DNA from: Conoideocrella luteorostrata | Taxonomy: Eukaryota > Ascomycota > Sordariomycetes > Hypocreales > Clavicipitaceae | Length of the DNA: 64,000 nt | Assembly: GCA_032433595.1 (NCBI GenBank) | Contig: JASWJB010000018.1 | Span: forward strand, 1 to 64,000 | Reading direction: 5' to 3' | Part shown: piece by piece, positions 44,301 through 53,000 of the stretch | Position numbering within the stretch: the stretch's first letter is position 1 | Layout of the letters: the number at the start of each line of letters is the position of its first letter | Notes under the pieces: model-generated | What the model was told of the DNA's origin: nothing | Seen by the model: the letters and a program-made list of their open reading frames with translations, nothing else | Databases searched by the model: none | Made by a program: the position numbers and the translations under genes

Positions 44301-46729
44301 CTAATGTCGCGCAGAAACCTCATAGCACGAAGACTATCGACACCAGCCTCGTGGAGCAATGTGGTGGCTTTCAGCGAGGATTCACGAGCTGAATCATCAT
44401 GGACAATAGCGGAGAGCAGCTTAATAAGCTCAGCCTCAAGCGCGGCATCCTCGGCATGTTTCAGGACATCTGCTTCTGATTCATAGGCTTCACTTTCTCC
44501 TAACCGATGCAGTGTGGTTCTCACATATACTGTCGCTGCTTTACGGTCAACCTTGCCGGAGGTGGATCGAGGCAAGACTTCGACTTGAAGAAATTTCGTA
44601 GGCACCATGTATTCCGGCAGATGATGTCGCGCTACCTCCAAGCATCGTGATTGAACTGCTTCAAAGCTCAGTGTGCTCTTTGGGTCGACAACCACTAGAC
44701 TCACAACCTTCTCGGAACCCGACGTGCTACTCTGAGGCTTCCAGACACACGTCAGCACCTGCTGCACACCTCGAGCCTTGCTTGCGAGAACACTCTCAAT
44801 CTCACCAAGCTCGACACGTCTGCCGCTCAGTTTCACTTGATCGTCGGATATTCGTCCCAAGAATTCGACAAGACGCTCGCCATGTTCATTCCATACTATC
44901 CTAGCTCGATCACCAGTTCTATACGCACGACCCCACCTAATATCATTTACAAAGGCCTCGGCTGTCTCTTCGGGTCGGTTGAGATAGCCGGTCCTGCTGA
45001 CTTGGGGACCCGTGAGAACCAGCTCACCATCGGCACCCATAGGCACAGGCTCCAGACCTTGAGCCTGGATATCTACGATGAGAACACCGCAAGTCGCCAG
45101 CGGCGTGCCAATAACAGAGCCACGCTGGTTCTTTGGAACATGCGCTTGAGCAACGGAGTAGATAGTCACTTCTGTAGGTCCATATCCGTTGTAGATACCC
45201 TGTGGCACTGGTAAATTATTTGCAGTCGAAGGGTTGTAGCGAGCGAAGTCTTGCAAGAGTCGAGAGTTCAGTGTCTCACCGCCTACCATCAAACCACGTA
45301 TCGATGACGGATCGATCAGGCCGGCGAAACTGGGTGTGACGTTGGTGATGTCGGCCTTCAGCGTAGTGACTACACTGTCCACATTCTGCATGGTCAGATG
45401 TCTAGGAGCGCAACACAGCGTCGAACCAGTGCTGAGTGTCCAGAAGATCTCAAACAGCGAAATATCGAATGTTGGCGCTGCGCCCTGGAACCATCGAATC
45501 GGTCGGTCAGAAGTCGGTGTGTCTGGGGAACAAAACCCATAGTGTTCGCTCAAAGCGCTAACCGTGCAGGCTGCAGAGATGTGGCTCACGGTGACGCCTT
45601 TGGGTGTTCCCGTCGTGCCTGACGTGTACAGAATGTAGGCCGCGTCCGTTTCAGTAACAGAGGCTAAAGGTAGACTCGGTTGAGGTTCAACGTCGCGCGT
45701 GTCAAGAAATCTAGTTACACTGATACCATTTGTGGCCTCCTTGTGCCCACCTGACTCCTCAACCAGAATTGCCACAGGGTTCAAGTCCGCCAGCAATGCG
45801 GTTTTCCTCTCGTCAGGCGCATCAACAGGTATCGGACAGAAAGCGAGGCCAGCTTTCAGAGCAGCAATATAGCTGATATACAGCTCAGGGCATGGGCCCA
45901 TAAGCACCGCCACTGTCTTAGCCAGTACATTTGACTTGGAACTCGCTTCATAGAGTTCCATTGCCAATGCGGTGGCAATATTTGAGATTTGCTGATAAGT
46001 ATATTGTGTCCTCTTCCCAGTGTCAAGATCTGTAAGGAAGTCCAGGGCAACTCTCTGGGGGTGGTCCTTCACCCTTTGCTCGAACCATTGGTGGAGCAGA
46101 GCCTGCTCTGCAGCTTGACTTTCACCTGGCCATAATGGTACGGGCTTGTCTTTGGGAGGGCAGTTCAGCACAGAAGGTTGCGTCCATTGAATGAAATCTT
46201 CGGTGTCACTCTTCTCCAAATCGAAGATGATGTCTTGTAACATTTGCCCTATAGCATCGAGAGCTAGTTGTGTGACAAGGCTGGCTTGAGCTATCAGCTG
46301 TATTCGGCCGTCTGCCGCATGAAGCTGGATGGCCTGGAGATTTGTCAGAACAGAGTGTCTAGTTAGAATCAAAATACGCACCTTTCCTGGCCCAATCGAA
46401 AAGTCTGTAATGACATCGCCTTGATGCTCCCCATAGTCTACGAAAGTATAACTGCCATCCTGACGGCTATCGCCAGCGAGAGCGTGAATGTAGCCGCCAC
46501 GTGCAGTATATTGTATGCAGAACGCGTCACCCGAGTCAACTATTGTGATATGGGATACAAGTCTCACAAAGGCTCGAATTACCGCGTTCTCGCTTGGCTG
46601 CGATTCGAGCGAGCTTGTCCAGCTCAATTGAGCTGATGATAATTTTTGATCAACCTCATAGTGAGTATGCAGAGGCCGAAGCCGTGTGACCGGTGGCCGA
46701 TGTGGTGAAATTGTGTCCTGCAAATACAT
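32351..46729 (-). CDS. Ferrichrome-type siderophore nonribosomal peptide synthetase (SidC-like)
   Basis: Predicted to build a cyclic hexapeptide hydroxamate (ferrichrome family) from three N5-acyl-N5-hydroxyornithines plus three small amino acids, in the cytosol. One intronless frame of 4792 residues carries A-T-C-A-T-C-A-T-C-T-C-T-C, the layout of SidC/NPS2 synthetases. A domains are recognised by TSGTTGTPKG (about 370), TSGTTGEPKG (about 1528) and TSGSTGRPKG (about 2691), with matching YGPTE, TGD and GK(V/I)D motifs. T-domain serines are in GVDSL (about 796), GFSSL (1953), GIDSL (3125), GIDSI (3699) and GLDSI (4265). C-domain His motifs are AHCLCDG (about 1028), HHALHDG (2189), HHALYDG (3333), HHALYDA (3888) and HHALYDG (4480). 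C1 lacks the first His and C4 has Ala for Gly, but each keeps the catalytic second His. The length is close to known SidC. The terminal T-C-T-C modules allow iterative use. The acyltransferase gene lies immediately upstream on the same strand, with iron-GATA-like sites between them. Confidence 0.95.
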   Translation of the reverse strand: MYLQDTISPHRPPVTRLRPLHTHYEVDQKLSSAQLSWTSSLESQPSENAVIRAFVRLVSHITIVDSGDAFCIQYTARGGYIHALAGDSRQDGSYTFVDYGEHQGDVITDFSIGPGKVRILILTRHSVLTNLQAIQLHAADGRIQLIAQASLVTQLALDAIGQMLQDIIFDLEKSDTEDFIQWTQPSVLNCPPKDKPVPLWPGESQAAEQALLHQWFEQRVKDHPQRVALDFLTDLDTGKRTQYTYQQISNIATALAMELYEASSKSNVLAKTVAVLMGPCPELYISYIAALKAGLAFCPIPVDAPDERKTALLADLNPVAILVEESGGHKEATNGISVTRFLDTRDVEPQPSLPLASVTETDAAYILYTSGTTGTPKGVTVSHISAACTVSALSEHYGFCSPDTPTSDRPIRWFQGAAPTFDISLFEIFWTLSTGSTLCCAPRHLTMQNVDSVVTTLKADITNVTPSFAGLIDPSSIRGLMVGGETLNSRLLQDFARYNPSTANNLPVPQGIYNGYGPTEVTIYSVAQAHVPKNQRGSVIGTPLATCGVLIVDIQAQGLEPVPMGADGELVLTGPQVSRTGYLNRPEETAEAFVNDIRWGRAYRTGDRARIVWNEHGERLVEFLGRISDDQVKLSGRRVELGEIESVLASKARGVQQVLTCVWKPQSSTSGSEKVVSLVVVDPKSTLSFEAVQSRCLEVARHHLPEYMVPTKFLQVEVLPRSTSGKVDRKAATVYVRTTLHRLGESEAYESEADVLKHAEDAALEAELIKLLSAIVHDDSARESSLKATTLLHEAGVDSLRAMRFLRDIRNRWPESKHLQPSLGLLLDPKASIRSVFFTLALSDNASAEQAVDKAKAKRLIADFAFRNTSESIDKLGSINKTDVEMVLPATSTQSQLAVSFAMDRRNYVSHTVLPLLTSVSPEALEKAINAVLDRQAIYRCAMVSCDDKLSPFALVVLKPDVWRRWIDTNPRVVRRRGNTANTAKEWLDLAHRYLDFESQKLYYVQIVQPGTESDGGNGLLVISVAHCLCDGASIEVLLRDISREYAGLNPMPRPGVKDAVLDWASGVDTETDKQWQEALKDWEVERFQALSGNNIGSVAPGIPVDYGHAMVQFASDLQWQTLEDKSRALGASPLSVLQASWSLLLQIFSEANTGDIVFGSVISGQHEATHAPTFSVVPCRVALPDRQTVHELLNGLTNSSRFAQSHRNMSFGIFETLPYNTALALQAYSPPDAGSWQAQDAAEEAPWTRAEVRHPAIRYDFDIFAEVFPAGLSSDACQTENISFKLTYRDDALSDTSARVIVQQLAAMTKILLNSKGDDLVQILPAHLPRSLLSMEGTIPVPTEDLAEKERQMQERVEVLHAQFENQAAATPDLLALSFYTALDAPPVELTYSELDVKANSLANILREEDVDIIPICMQRSVELYISILAILKAGSAWSPIDETSPVQRRTSLIARTQGKVLLTTTDSFPLVEPCLAHESLAGVRVILVDQYINNKTSVRAKPRRSIQASRSSIGGQDLAYLLWTSGTTGEPKGVMIQHYAAANAMRDLQVQVEHDKKDGQVRTLQLSSYSFDVFVQDLFFTWGLSGAVISGTRELVLGTFTEFVNKSCPTHAHLTPSFGASIDVEEIRGSTLQFVTFIGEKLTEDVAEAWAASGIVRKAYNTYGPAENAVVSTMRQFFGKSCDKAKAANVGFPLTPCTAYVVRQVESPGDAQEKQWELVPRYGVGELALGGAQVGKGYLNNEAKTTKAFIQGGHGIDERIYLTGDMVRLNDHGFEFLGRNDDLVKITGIRIELSEISAACAIVKDSEPGVEHFETLYLPRPEASGGDANHKVVVTFVSVKRNDVDTSKIRTQVFQKAREVLPAYMVPGHIVVLDTTMPRTASNKVDRKKLHDIYNKANLDVAAGREVVANDGLIAKVEWPEDQLPVVKVIAENFRVPIEPLSPDDSLASLGFSSLQVTKLAWALRRQIKCTAGVLDLMRCQTLGELVGTVLDSIKTTPGIDAKVRSASEASWVALLRKKLTKHLHGELRPKNTSYILPATPVQESLIVETMVETGAYWSHRIFDLSHLGQIDTSRLKAAWTAAAARLDILRTVFAPLSQLSVQDESSKVPSSRQWARQQGVDATILQLILDKPIVHWTTLRNADRESLVTVTKEIQEKLAPLGTNASNPPWAVTFSEGNNTMILSMHHALHDGAASIMLLKIVADLYRNPEQASEVCKATLQMARGMELGLLPSISQRDEAISVWTKRLHGLVETDGALNAPFPDLTESRQKQAQTILSAKRTVPGRLLERRAGAPDLPRLVQSAFGCVLAATLELKTIVLGQTVSQRILHPDLARVVGPAMATLPVVVRAHVSSAEELWADMGRDASSLGQSAHRLHPVDIKKMVNEGSGHDHAPFPALFVYHPADDDNDDNFDIGLEVFREIGQALSLNVEHPMALNIFEAENIIELTGNARLISQAMLELMLDQTLDQARAMLDHPKAHLDQLSNYMSRDLTSICGESATLVGTDIARNPAELVTKQAAERPDWIAVEEIFLEDDDDGNDKIVTKTLTYLELEVLVNAIASTLHSHKSNLQPDDVVALYLGRDTKSLAAILAIFKCSFIYLPIDGDLPAARKQLLVRDANAKLVLTTEDLVGDLNLDPDNDPPVFFLPEGDDELDVIRTWPDTFTKHVDGTKTGDGGYLLYTSGSTGRPKGVRITNENLLHFISSMTKRLIEANKDTASLGGVGKYLNVASRAFDTHLTSMFAPWHLGFRSAIGKDRNGIFASLQQVINEVKITHMGSVPSVLKQLGLRLQDVPSMRVLTFGGEKASHELFEQLNTGRPKAALMNFYGPTEATIGCLSHIVGPHSNSRNLGVPLRGLEAILLVPDDGGKQVVARKGQPGEFCIAGPQVAVGYLNRPEENAKGFQHTKLLGGCDGKRIYRTGDIMRMMHDGSFEFLGRRDQQTKIRGQRFEISEVEAYIKKTVADQGGLDVAAAVVNQRLMGFLARKTSTLLKAELDAEPELLSQPSQALQSLLPAVEKACQEGLPAFMIPEMMWVSKIPYLAASGKIDSKSLINLANDFVALQQSSPNSAVNAPSLSTEHRPAAPLNGAELEVVAALQEVIGNKVASNAASTSSIRSLGIDSLSGVHLVMVLKNRGFVKATLVDLLSPSCTVGSLARTADATVTCTQNAPATELTWSLDDLGPSASSLHGVNVAAVLPCLPLQSSLVALSLNWLDSMSDGEMIDADMDVPYVTQFNYQLAFGTDVAQWKTLATRVISAEAMLRTCFVQREQDGQIFQVVLESPPSPFDGQDDAAAIVSQMSSRPPIRLQIQEDQASTKIIVSLKVHHALYDGTAIATLRNKVEQAYTNCGKAETYDNQSLSTLRRLANQCHLTDEETQSVKRSWQAKLHDIQPCRVGTDTIEAKKDTIVRLTRPFAYTTADIKTKQQQGESVSMSTAFQLATTLCLASLTKSPSIAYGFTMSLRPLLSHVVEDISEFVGPCLNTVIHTVRLEGASETLPQLAHRVQQSHADACQGNMPLVTAGQIQRWVGLEQKLFDSLLTINFVPEDDAPKSASSALGHMTPLPGKSKGDLALAIDVDLHADGKIVLSLASAGVLTEAQLENVGTLFEKVVASSANTTATVEQFASVRYETTTVIPNGMPNFTSTKSEPRSSGEDFDAALACVQHAACHLLRLDEAETKAKNPETTSLYQLGIDSINVLPFIKLIYKSERIKIAPNAVIRARTVQGVAALVHQAKSQRNTPRINGDNNGHENGELVQRNKSAGGHAPYEQTLQMLANDLLFVATPLQEGMLSASLAIKDNAYMYTHKMQLSEIALKQDSPSFGHFFASVKDAVQACEILRSRFIFTQNDDAPWVGVVSPTEQSDLVNWYVSKSGVVQLTIHHALYDAESIQALWRLLNKYYAKRLAGLEEDRDEQQAVQYLFRPFAKSSALAQKSAVAFWTSTVQDYTYEPVDVSGDSLHASSSFYFTVNDTELLSLQTKCRAAGVSLKVAMQLSWAKVLCESLYEQADVVLGEVVTTSGDESEAAVMGPVINTIPLRLKLTSQSGTVSINQALSRLQTLGDNARGTNGMASLRAIQTAWRSSRADGVNTSAGLFQSLFVFDGVISSERSNSTKDLLVPARAQLQDNLKDEEKGPAYDDYPFIVSFRIKDGTLHGALRAKVNEEKMKTLGTQLECALQYVASENLQSSALDPAKVHLAATSREKESGTAKNITKGNTRGAELNGSTVKAEAILKIVKDVVGDKISGRDIEYRTKLVNIGLDSISAIRFSSLLRKKMGIHASVFEIIRGASVQDIVEKSVSIKTNGIKQHKERLPDRVRGLKRLVADKLGLAEEHIKSVSAILPGQRGTLQQWVHNGKRFFEAPWAYRVNDESINTEKMTGYWAELCQAHEILRTTFVQTGDSLELFQVTLSESVSAAARFTTVSDSTISVQELIQNHVREGNTRPSDLKEPPARLSFLEASDGKAVVLRVHHALYDGWSIKMIQRDLASLFVTESLQALPSVQHSIQEITNFRQPKAEQQYWRQHLAKAQDTIVQSGYVAMDGSKAPLGPHFKAAYTDILPQRIADAIHCPSNSKAYTSATIIVAYARALGLLTSCLQPTFGLNHSSRSLSSADGEHTLDLTGISVPTMAVVPMSVDLTIRSKQQSLDAVHGHLAQLTKFAQAENLHKLSPKFNSYINVLYSEIDSGAGSNHNNKAQILQRHKLGGPLASEYFTKMAPSSIVTTVDDMDTSSIHDQQFYFNILVQQKGNISVNVSGDEDLLRGDQGLVTKFMEHFGAELVKLIEER

Positions 46730-47433
46730 ATCGCGTAAAAGTTGCTCTGCTTCACCTCACTGATACAATGACGTCTTGAGATGCAGCAGTTTGGGCCATC
46801 GGTACATATACATGACAGTCAAACAAACGGCCAAGGAGGGTGGGGATAAAATCGCCCTCATGGGTACCTGTATCATCTTCCTTGGAGCTATGGTCCCGAC
46901 TCCGGAACACACATTGGAATACGTAAGTCAACCGAAAAAGCCACTCATGACTGATGGAGTGTGCATCGTAGCCAATGTTCAGCTCCTGTCCACACCAAAG
47001 GGTGAGGCTTGACATGGCCCGCAGAACCCTGTCCGGCCGCATCTCTCATTTTGGAAAGGTTACATGCGCCCCACCTCTGCTGTGGGTGTGGTGGTCTTGT
47101 TTTCCGTTCCTAGCTGATCTGGTTGATTGATTGATTGATAAGATTTTGGTCTCATGAGATAAAAAATTTCAACAAGTGGGTACTACACTAGTGTCTCCGC
47201 ACAGTTTCTAACACAGTACAAATGGCGTGACGATCCCCTCTTCTCCCTCCATCCAAGTCTTCGACGTTGACGAATCATCTTATCCATCTGATTAGATCCT
47301 GTACAAAGCACAGCGCTATCCTCCGCTACTAGTATCAATGACGTACTACTACTCATGGATACGGAATCCTGGCCAGGAAATGTTCGCTTTTAATATCATG
47401 GCGTGTTGATTTCATGCTACTGCTATAGTTGTC
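46730..47433 (-). promoter_or_regulatory. NRPS promoter with GATA-type sites
   Basis: About 700 bp upstream of the NRPS and downstream of the acyltransferase gene. On the plus strand TGATAA lies at 47136-47141 and AGATAA at 47157-47162, both fitting HGATAR. An imperfect iron-GATA site ATCTGATTA (8 of 9 to ATCTGATAA) lies at 47286-47294. A four-unit gatt run precedes the first site. Regulation by an SreA-like repressor is inferred. Confidence 0.5.
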
Positions 47434-48717
47434 CTAGAGAAAGTGGCCCTCCTGGAAGAAGCGGTCCCGCTGCAGGGCAATGAGCATGGATGTCTTGTGC
47501 GGCAGATGGAAGCGCTTCTTCTTCTCTATTGGCAAAAACTTCTCTTGAAGCTTGATGCTGACCTGGTCGTGCTGCGGCTCGCCGACAATTTGCTTTGTGC
47601 GCGGGTCCCGCAGGAAGGCAAGGTGCTTCATGGAGCCGTTGGCAGCCTGGTAGCGCTTTCTGCCACGGAATTTCTCCTCGCCCACCAGGAAATGAGTGTT
47701 CTGATCGTGTTCGCCAACGATGATGTTGCAGTTGGAGCCGATAAAACAGGCCACATTATCCTCCTTGACATATCCAATCTCCATGTATCCAGCGAGCTCC
47801 CCATCCCACTCAAAAACACACGACATTGTATGTGGATCTGCCAATTGCGACGCGAGATACTTGCGGTGATGCTCATCAGGGCCACGCTCTCTCCATCCAG
47901 CGTTCACACGATCCGAATTCTGCCATCTGGCGTAGTGTTCAAAGTGAACGGGGTTGCTAGCATCAATATGGTATATGCGTAGCTGCTCACCAACGTCAAC
48001 AATATGGCGAGAGTAGAGCAGCGTCCCCGGAGCTGGCTTAGGCGGCCGCACCGGATGGACAGTGCAGACATTGCCCTGGCGCGTGAAACTTATCTGGCTG
48101 GGGAAGCTGCCGATTGTACCGTTGAAACCGGGGAATTGTGTGACCTCGGGACGGCTGCGTATCCAGCTCTGTGAATCTGGTGCTCCGGCGCCTTGCCAAA
48201 ACGCTTCACGATGAAGCCAGAAGATTGCATCTTTGGGAACCACCGTCGTGGTGGATACGTTTCTGGAGAAAGGAGAGATAACCCCTAAGCCAGTGCTTCG
48301 TAAATATTCCCCAAATCGCTCATCATTGACGACAACAGCGATCAAGTCATTTTCCCTAAGCTGAGGGTGAAGCCACAGGGCGTACACGGAAGCCCATAGC
48401 AGTGCAAGGTCCTCTTGTCCAGCTCTGCAACCAAATGCGACTGCTGATGCGTCTGCCTTGGAAATATCCAAGTGTAATAGGCTGTCATACTCCGCGACAT
48501 CGTCGTTAACCATCGCCGGCGACACTCTGACAGTCTCATAGGCTGTCGTCCAGCGAGACAAGGCTGTTTTGGCTTGGCCAACATCGTACGCGACGGTCTT
48601 GCCCAAGGTGATGGCGTCAATCCACAGTTCCGCCTTGCCATTAGGCAACCTAAAGGAAATTTTGGTTTGATCCTGCTGCGACAACGCAGGATCCGCCACA
48701 ACGTCAATGCTGCCCAT
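47434..48717 (-). CDS. Hydroxyornithine N-acyltransferase (SidF/SidL-like, GNAT fold)
   Basis: Predicted to transfer an acyl group from acyl-CoA to N5-hydroxyornithine, giving the hydroxamate unit that the adjacent NRPS would use. Intronless, 427 residues. The N-terminal half (1 to about 230) is the divergent lobe. The C-terminal GNAT lobe shows HIDASNPVHFEHYARWQNSDRVNAGWRERGP (about 256-286), then HHRKYL, a CVFEWDGELAGYMEIGYVKEDN segment with the family's FEWDG..YxEIxxVxED pattern, and a C-terminal helix-rich part. These match the IucB/SidF class. Sequence alone does not say whether the donor is acetyl-CoA (SidL-like), anhydromevalonyl-CoA (SidF-like) or malonyl-CoA. The C-terminus ends HFL and is not a peroxisomal PTS1, unlike Aspergillus SidF, so a cytosolic site is likely. 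Same strand as the NRPS and divergent from the ABC transporter. Confidence 0.88.
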   Translation of the reverse strand: MGSIDVVADPALSQQDQTKISFRLPNGKAELWIDAITLGKTVAYDVGQAKTALSRWTTAYETVRVSPAMVNDDVAEYDSLLHLDISKADASAVAFGCRAGQEDLALLWASVYALWLHPQLRENDLIAVVVNDERFGEYLRSTGLGVISPFSRNVSTTTVVPKDAIFWLHREAFWQGAGAPDSQSWIRSRPEVTQFPGFNGTIGSFPSQISFTRQGNVCTVHPVRPPKPAPGTLLYSRHIVDVGEQLRIYHIDASNPVHFEHYARWQNSDRVNAGWRERGPDEHHRKYLASQLADPHTMSCVFEWDGELAGYMEIGYVKEDNVACFIGSNCNIIVGEHDQNTHFLVGEEKFRGRKRYQAANGSMKHLAFLRDPRTKQIVGEPQHDQVSIKLQEKFLPIEKKKRFHLPHKTSMLIALQRDRFFQEGHFL

Positions 48718-50018
48718 CGTTGATCACTAGACGTTGCTGGAACTGTGATAGCTGGATTGTTATGAACCGATCGTTACAAAGATCAGCTCGGTCGTTAGGG
48801 TAGGTTGTTCACTCAAGCACGCTCGGCCCAGATGTTACGAGTGAGCAATTGATGAAGGTTTCAACTAGGAAATTTGAGTCCCTTAGAATATCCCAAGGAA
48901 CTAGTAACTGAGGACCGTTAGATGTCCCCGCGCACACGTCATAACGCAGGCTGACTCTCTATATATCAACCACAAAGCATGTCCCTCCGATGTCAGCAGA
49001 GGTGCCATTGGAATTGGATTATACTGTGGAACGGGGACCGGGTCTTGTGCCCGCATACACATCTCTGACGCTTGGGAATATAGAATTTTCCACTCTCTCT
49101 ACACCGTCGCAACGAGTGATGCAACGACGATCCTCGACCTACCTCAAATAGGCTGTTATGACGGACGATCCTGGGTGGGGCGGCAGGCAACCCCTGGTTC
49201 CGGTCAGTTCCCGTCTGTAGAGATTGATAAAAATGAGGCGTTAAAAAAACCTGCCTGGCCCAGGACATTATGTCGGTGGCGGCGTCGTCAATGCTTGTAC
49301 TCTAGCGAGTTTTCGGCGATGCCCCTTAGTGGTAACCCGCAAGCCTACACCATTCATTTCAATTATTCCGGCCAACAGGCATTTTGTGCCCACCGTCACT
49401 GCGAAACTCAGACTATCCCACCAATCACCCCCTGTAACAGAGCTATAAAAGTCTTACGTTACAGGGGACCTCGAAAAGTGTTCCAGGGCTCTGTGAGAGT
49501 GGTACGCCATTACGTGGATGGAGATGCCAATTCGGTCTACTTTCATCGTCATGCTGCAAACCCTGTGTAGAAAAATTCCACTTGGCTCGTCGCTCGCCTC
49601 CACTGTCCCCTGGTTGTGTGGAGAGTTTGGTCGAGGAGCGGAGCAACCTGCCTGACCGGGATCCTCCTCGCACTGTAACTCAGCCCTGGGTGTACAATGT
49701 GAGTCTGCTTGGCTCTCACACTTTTGTCGTGGGATCAACATGTGCCCTTGGTAACGTGGGTGTAGCTCATCAATCATGGGCGCCTGAGCTACCTAGGTAG
49801 CTAACAACTGTCCCGCCCATACAAGGATATTCAAGCTTCCATGTTTCTCCATCGGCTCCGCCATCGGCAAGCTCTTCCAGCTTTTGACTCGGTAGATGCC
49901 TCTTGATCCTGCGTTGTGTGCGCATGCTAGAAGGGATTGTGACACCCCTTCAAAGGGACTCTGCGGATTTGCATTCGCCCTGCCCGCCGTCCATTACCAA
50001 GCCAATGCTGACAACACC
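48718..50018. promoter_or_regulatory. Divergent promoter region: acyltransferase and ABC transporter
   Basis: About 1.3 kb shared by the minus-strand acyltransferase gene and the plus-strand ABC transporter gene. HGATAR matches are TGATAG at 48746-48751 and TGATAA at 49225-49230; neither extends to the full ATCWGATAA. Short frames within it are not protein-like. Confidence 0.45.
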
Positions 50019-53000
50019 ATGGCAAGCACCGATGAAAAAACGTTTCCTCCACGAAAGTGGTACAGGAGAGTGCCTTTCTTATCACAGAAACCAATCAGGA
50101 CGAAGCTTACTGAACGAGATTTGAAAGCCAAATCAGTCTCGAGCAACGCGGAAAATGAAGAGGGCATAAGCTGCCAAACATATGAGACCGAAACGCCAGA
50201 AGCAAGAGCCAACTTGCTTTCGATCATCACGTTCAACTGGCTAGGCACACTACTGCGGACTGGTTATAGCAGACCCCTTCAGGCTGATGACCTCTATGAC
50301 CTCCCGAACACGAGGTTAGCCATTGACCACGCCAATAGGCTGGAGAAATCATGGGCTGTGAGGTACAAACAGAACAAGGAACGACCTCCTCCTGGGCGTT
50401 GGTTATCCTGGAGGCACTTTGGGACAAGACGCACAACTGACACGGCTGTCCTCACTCTTTCCCTCAATGATGTCTGCTTCCGGCTGTTCTGGTCTGGGGG
50501 GCTGCTCAAGATGTTGGGCGACTTGACGCAAATCGTCTCTCCATTGCTCATTCGATTCCTCATCAACTCATTGAATGATCCGACCCAGCAAGCATACCGA
50601 TCCGGCTTTGGCCTTGCCGTAGGCCTATTTGCTGTCCTAGCCTTCTCCGTCGTCACAAACGTGCATGGCTTTTACCGATCCGCGACAACCGGGATTCTTC
50701 TACGCGCAGCCCTGATGCACGTCATCTACCGCAGAGCGACGACTCAGCTCACCGAGCGAGCAAAGCTGAAAGGGGATCTCGGTGCCGGCAAGCTGATGAG
50801 CTTGATGAGTGCTGATGTGACGCGTGTCGAGTTCTGCTGTGGCTTCTTTCACTCTGCGTGGACCAGTATTCTCCAGATTATTCTTTGCCTAGCCCTTACA
50901 ATATGGACATTGGGATATAGTGCCCTGCCGGGATTTGGCTTATTGGCGCTGCTGTACCCCCTGCAGTCATATATGATGAAGAATCTTTTCCGTCTGCGTC
51001 GAAATAGCATGCCTTTTACCGATGCCCGCGTCAAGGCCGTCGTCGAAGCGATATCAACCATCCGTCTTGTCAAGACGAATGCATATGAGAAGAGTCTGCT
51101 GTCCAAGATCGGAAAACTCCGCTCTGACGAGGTTGTCTACGTCCGCAAGAGAATGCTGCTAAGAGCCCTGAATATTGCCATCTCGTTCACGGCACCTACT
51201 CTTGCCTCCGTGGTCAGCATTGTGTGCTACGGCGCCACCACTGGCAATGGGATGCAAGCCGGTGTGGTCTTCTCAGCCCTGGCTTTCTTCTTGCTGATGA
51301 GGACGCCTCTGGGTTCCTTGCCCATTGCCGTTTCTGCGATTGCTGACGCCCGAGCAGCATTGGAGCGTCTATCTTCGTTTATCGTTGCCTCTGACGACGC
51401 TATTGCACATGATGCGGCGTTGCGCGATGAGCTCGCTCAGAAGGGCCGAGAAACAGGGGACGACTTTGTTATTCAGGTCGAAGATGCCATGTTCGCTTAC
51501 CACGATGATGAGCAGCTATTAGCAAGTGATAATAATAACGACGAAAAGTCCAGCGCTGCTCCGTCGCAGAGACTATATGTCGACTCACTCAAGGTCAAGA
51601 AAAACCAACTGGTCTCCATCGTTGGCCCTGTCGCATCTGGAAAATCCTCAGTTTTCGGTGCACTTTTGGGTGACATGCATCTCGTCCAAGCAAGTGCGTG
51701 CTCCATCAACCTCGATCTGTCCGTCTCCTCACAATTGGCCTTGGCACCACAAGTAGCTTGGCTTCTGAGCGAAACTGTGCGGGAGAATATTGTCTTCGGA
51801 AGGCCCTTTGATGCCGCCTGGTACGACGAGGTCCTCAATCGGTGCTGCTTACACCAGGACCTCGAGATGTTATCTGACGGCGACATGACTGTCGTCGGCG
51901 AGAAGGGTGTTTCCCTCTCGGGGGGGCAGAAGCAACGGATCAGTCTCGCTAGAGCTGTTTACGGTCAAAGCAAACTTTTATTGCTGGACGACTGCTTCTC
52001 TGCACTCGATGCTCATGTGGGAGCCCGTGTATTTGACAGCGTTGTCAATCAGACGCGTAGGAACAATGAAGGCACCATTGTTTTTGTAACGCATTCCATG
52101 GCACTTGCTCGCCAGGCCGATCACATTGTGTACATGGAGAAGGGGCGTATTGTGGAACAAGGATCGTTCGACTATCTAGAAGGCCTCGGTGGTCCATTCC
52201 ATGACTATATAGGGTCGTCGATGGCCACGGAGTCAGGCTTGGAGACATGTTCCGAGACTACGCCATCCGCTGGCGATCAGAACAACCCTCAAACGTCGCC
52301 TGAATACAAAGCGAATACAACAGACGCCCCGACGCAAGATCAGAACCAAGAGAAAAAGGAGTCTTCTACTTCTACCACGCCAGATACCAAAACAACAGGT
52401 ACTCAGCAAGGAAGGGGCAAAGAGATCATGCAACGCGAAGAGCGACTCGTCGGCACCGTCAGCGGAAAGACATACTTGCGCTACATCAAGTTTGGCAACG
52501 CATGGCTCACCGTGCCCCTGTTCTTTGCAGCCATTGCCATCTTCCAAGGAACCAGTGTTGTCTCTCCCCTATGGCTCAGCTGGTGGCAGAAGCATCAGTA
52601 CCCGAGCATATCCGAGAGCGCATACATGGGAGGCTTCGCTGCCTGGGGTGTTGGACAGTCCCTGGGCTTGCTGCTCACGAACAGTGTATTTGCCCTCTTC
52701 TGTTTTTGGTGCTCCAATCACCTCCACTCCGCAGCCCTTTCCGGTGTACTGTTTGCCCCTGTGGCTTTCTTTGACACAACACCCCAAGGGCGTATCACAC
52801 ATCGTTTTAGCAAAGACGTAGATGCCGTGGATAACGTTGTTGGCGAGCAATTACGAATCTTCATCTCAACACTGGTACAAGTCATTGGTACCATTATTGT
52901 GGTGAGCATTATTCTGCCTGTCTTTGTGGCTATTGCCGCTGGCGTCTTGCTTCTCTACATCTGGACCGGCATGTACTATCGCCCTGCAGCAAGAGAGCTG

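Noticed and set aside
33137..44486. Many plus-strand ORFs of 60-261 residues across the NRPS gene
   Set aside because: All lie antisense to one uninterrupted 4792-residue frame and show no domains.
46752..47042. 96-residue minus-strand ORF just upstream of the NRPS start
   Set aside because: Not in frame with the NRPS through any clear splice, no domain, and the NRPS already has a normal N-terminus.
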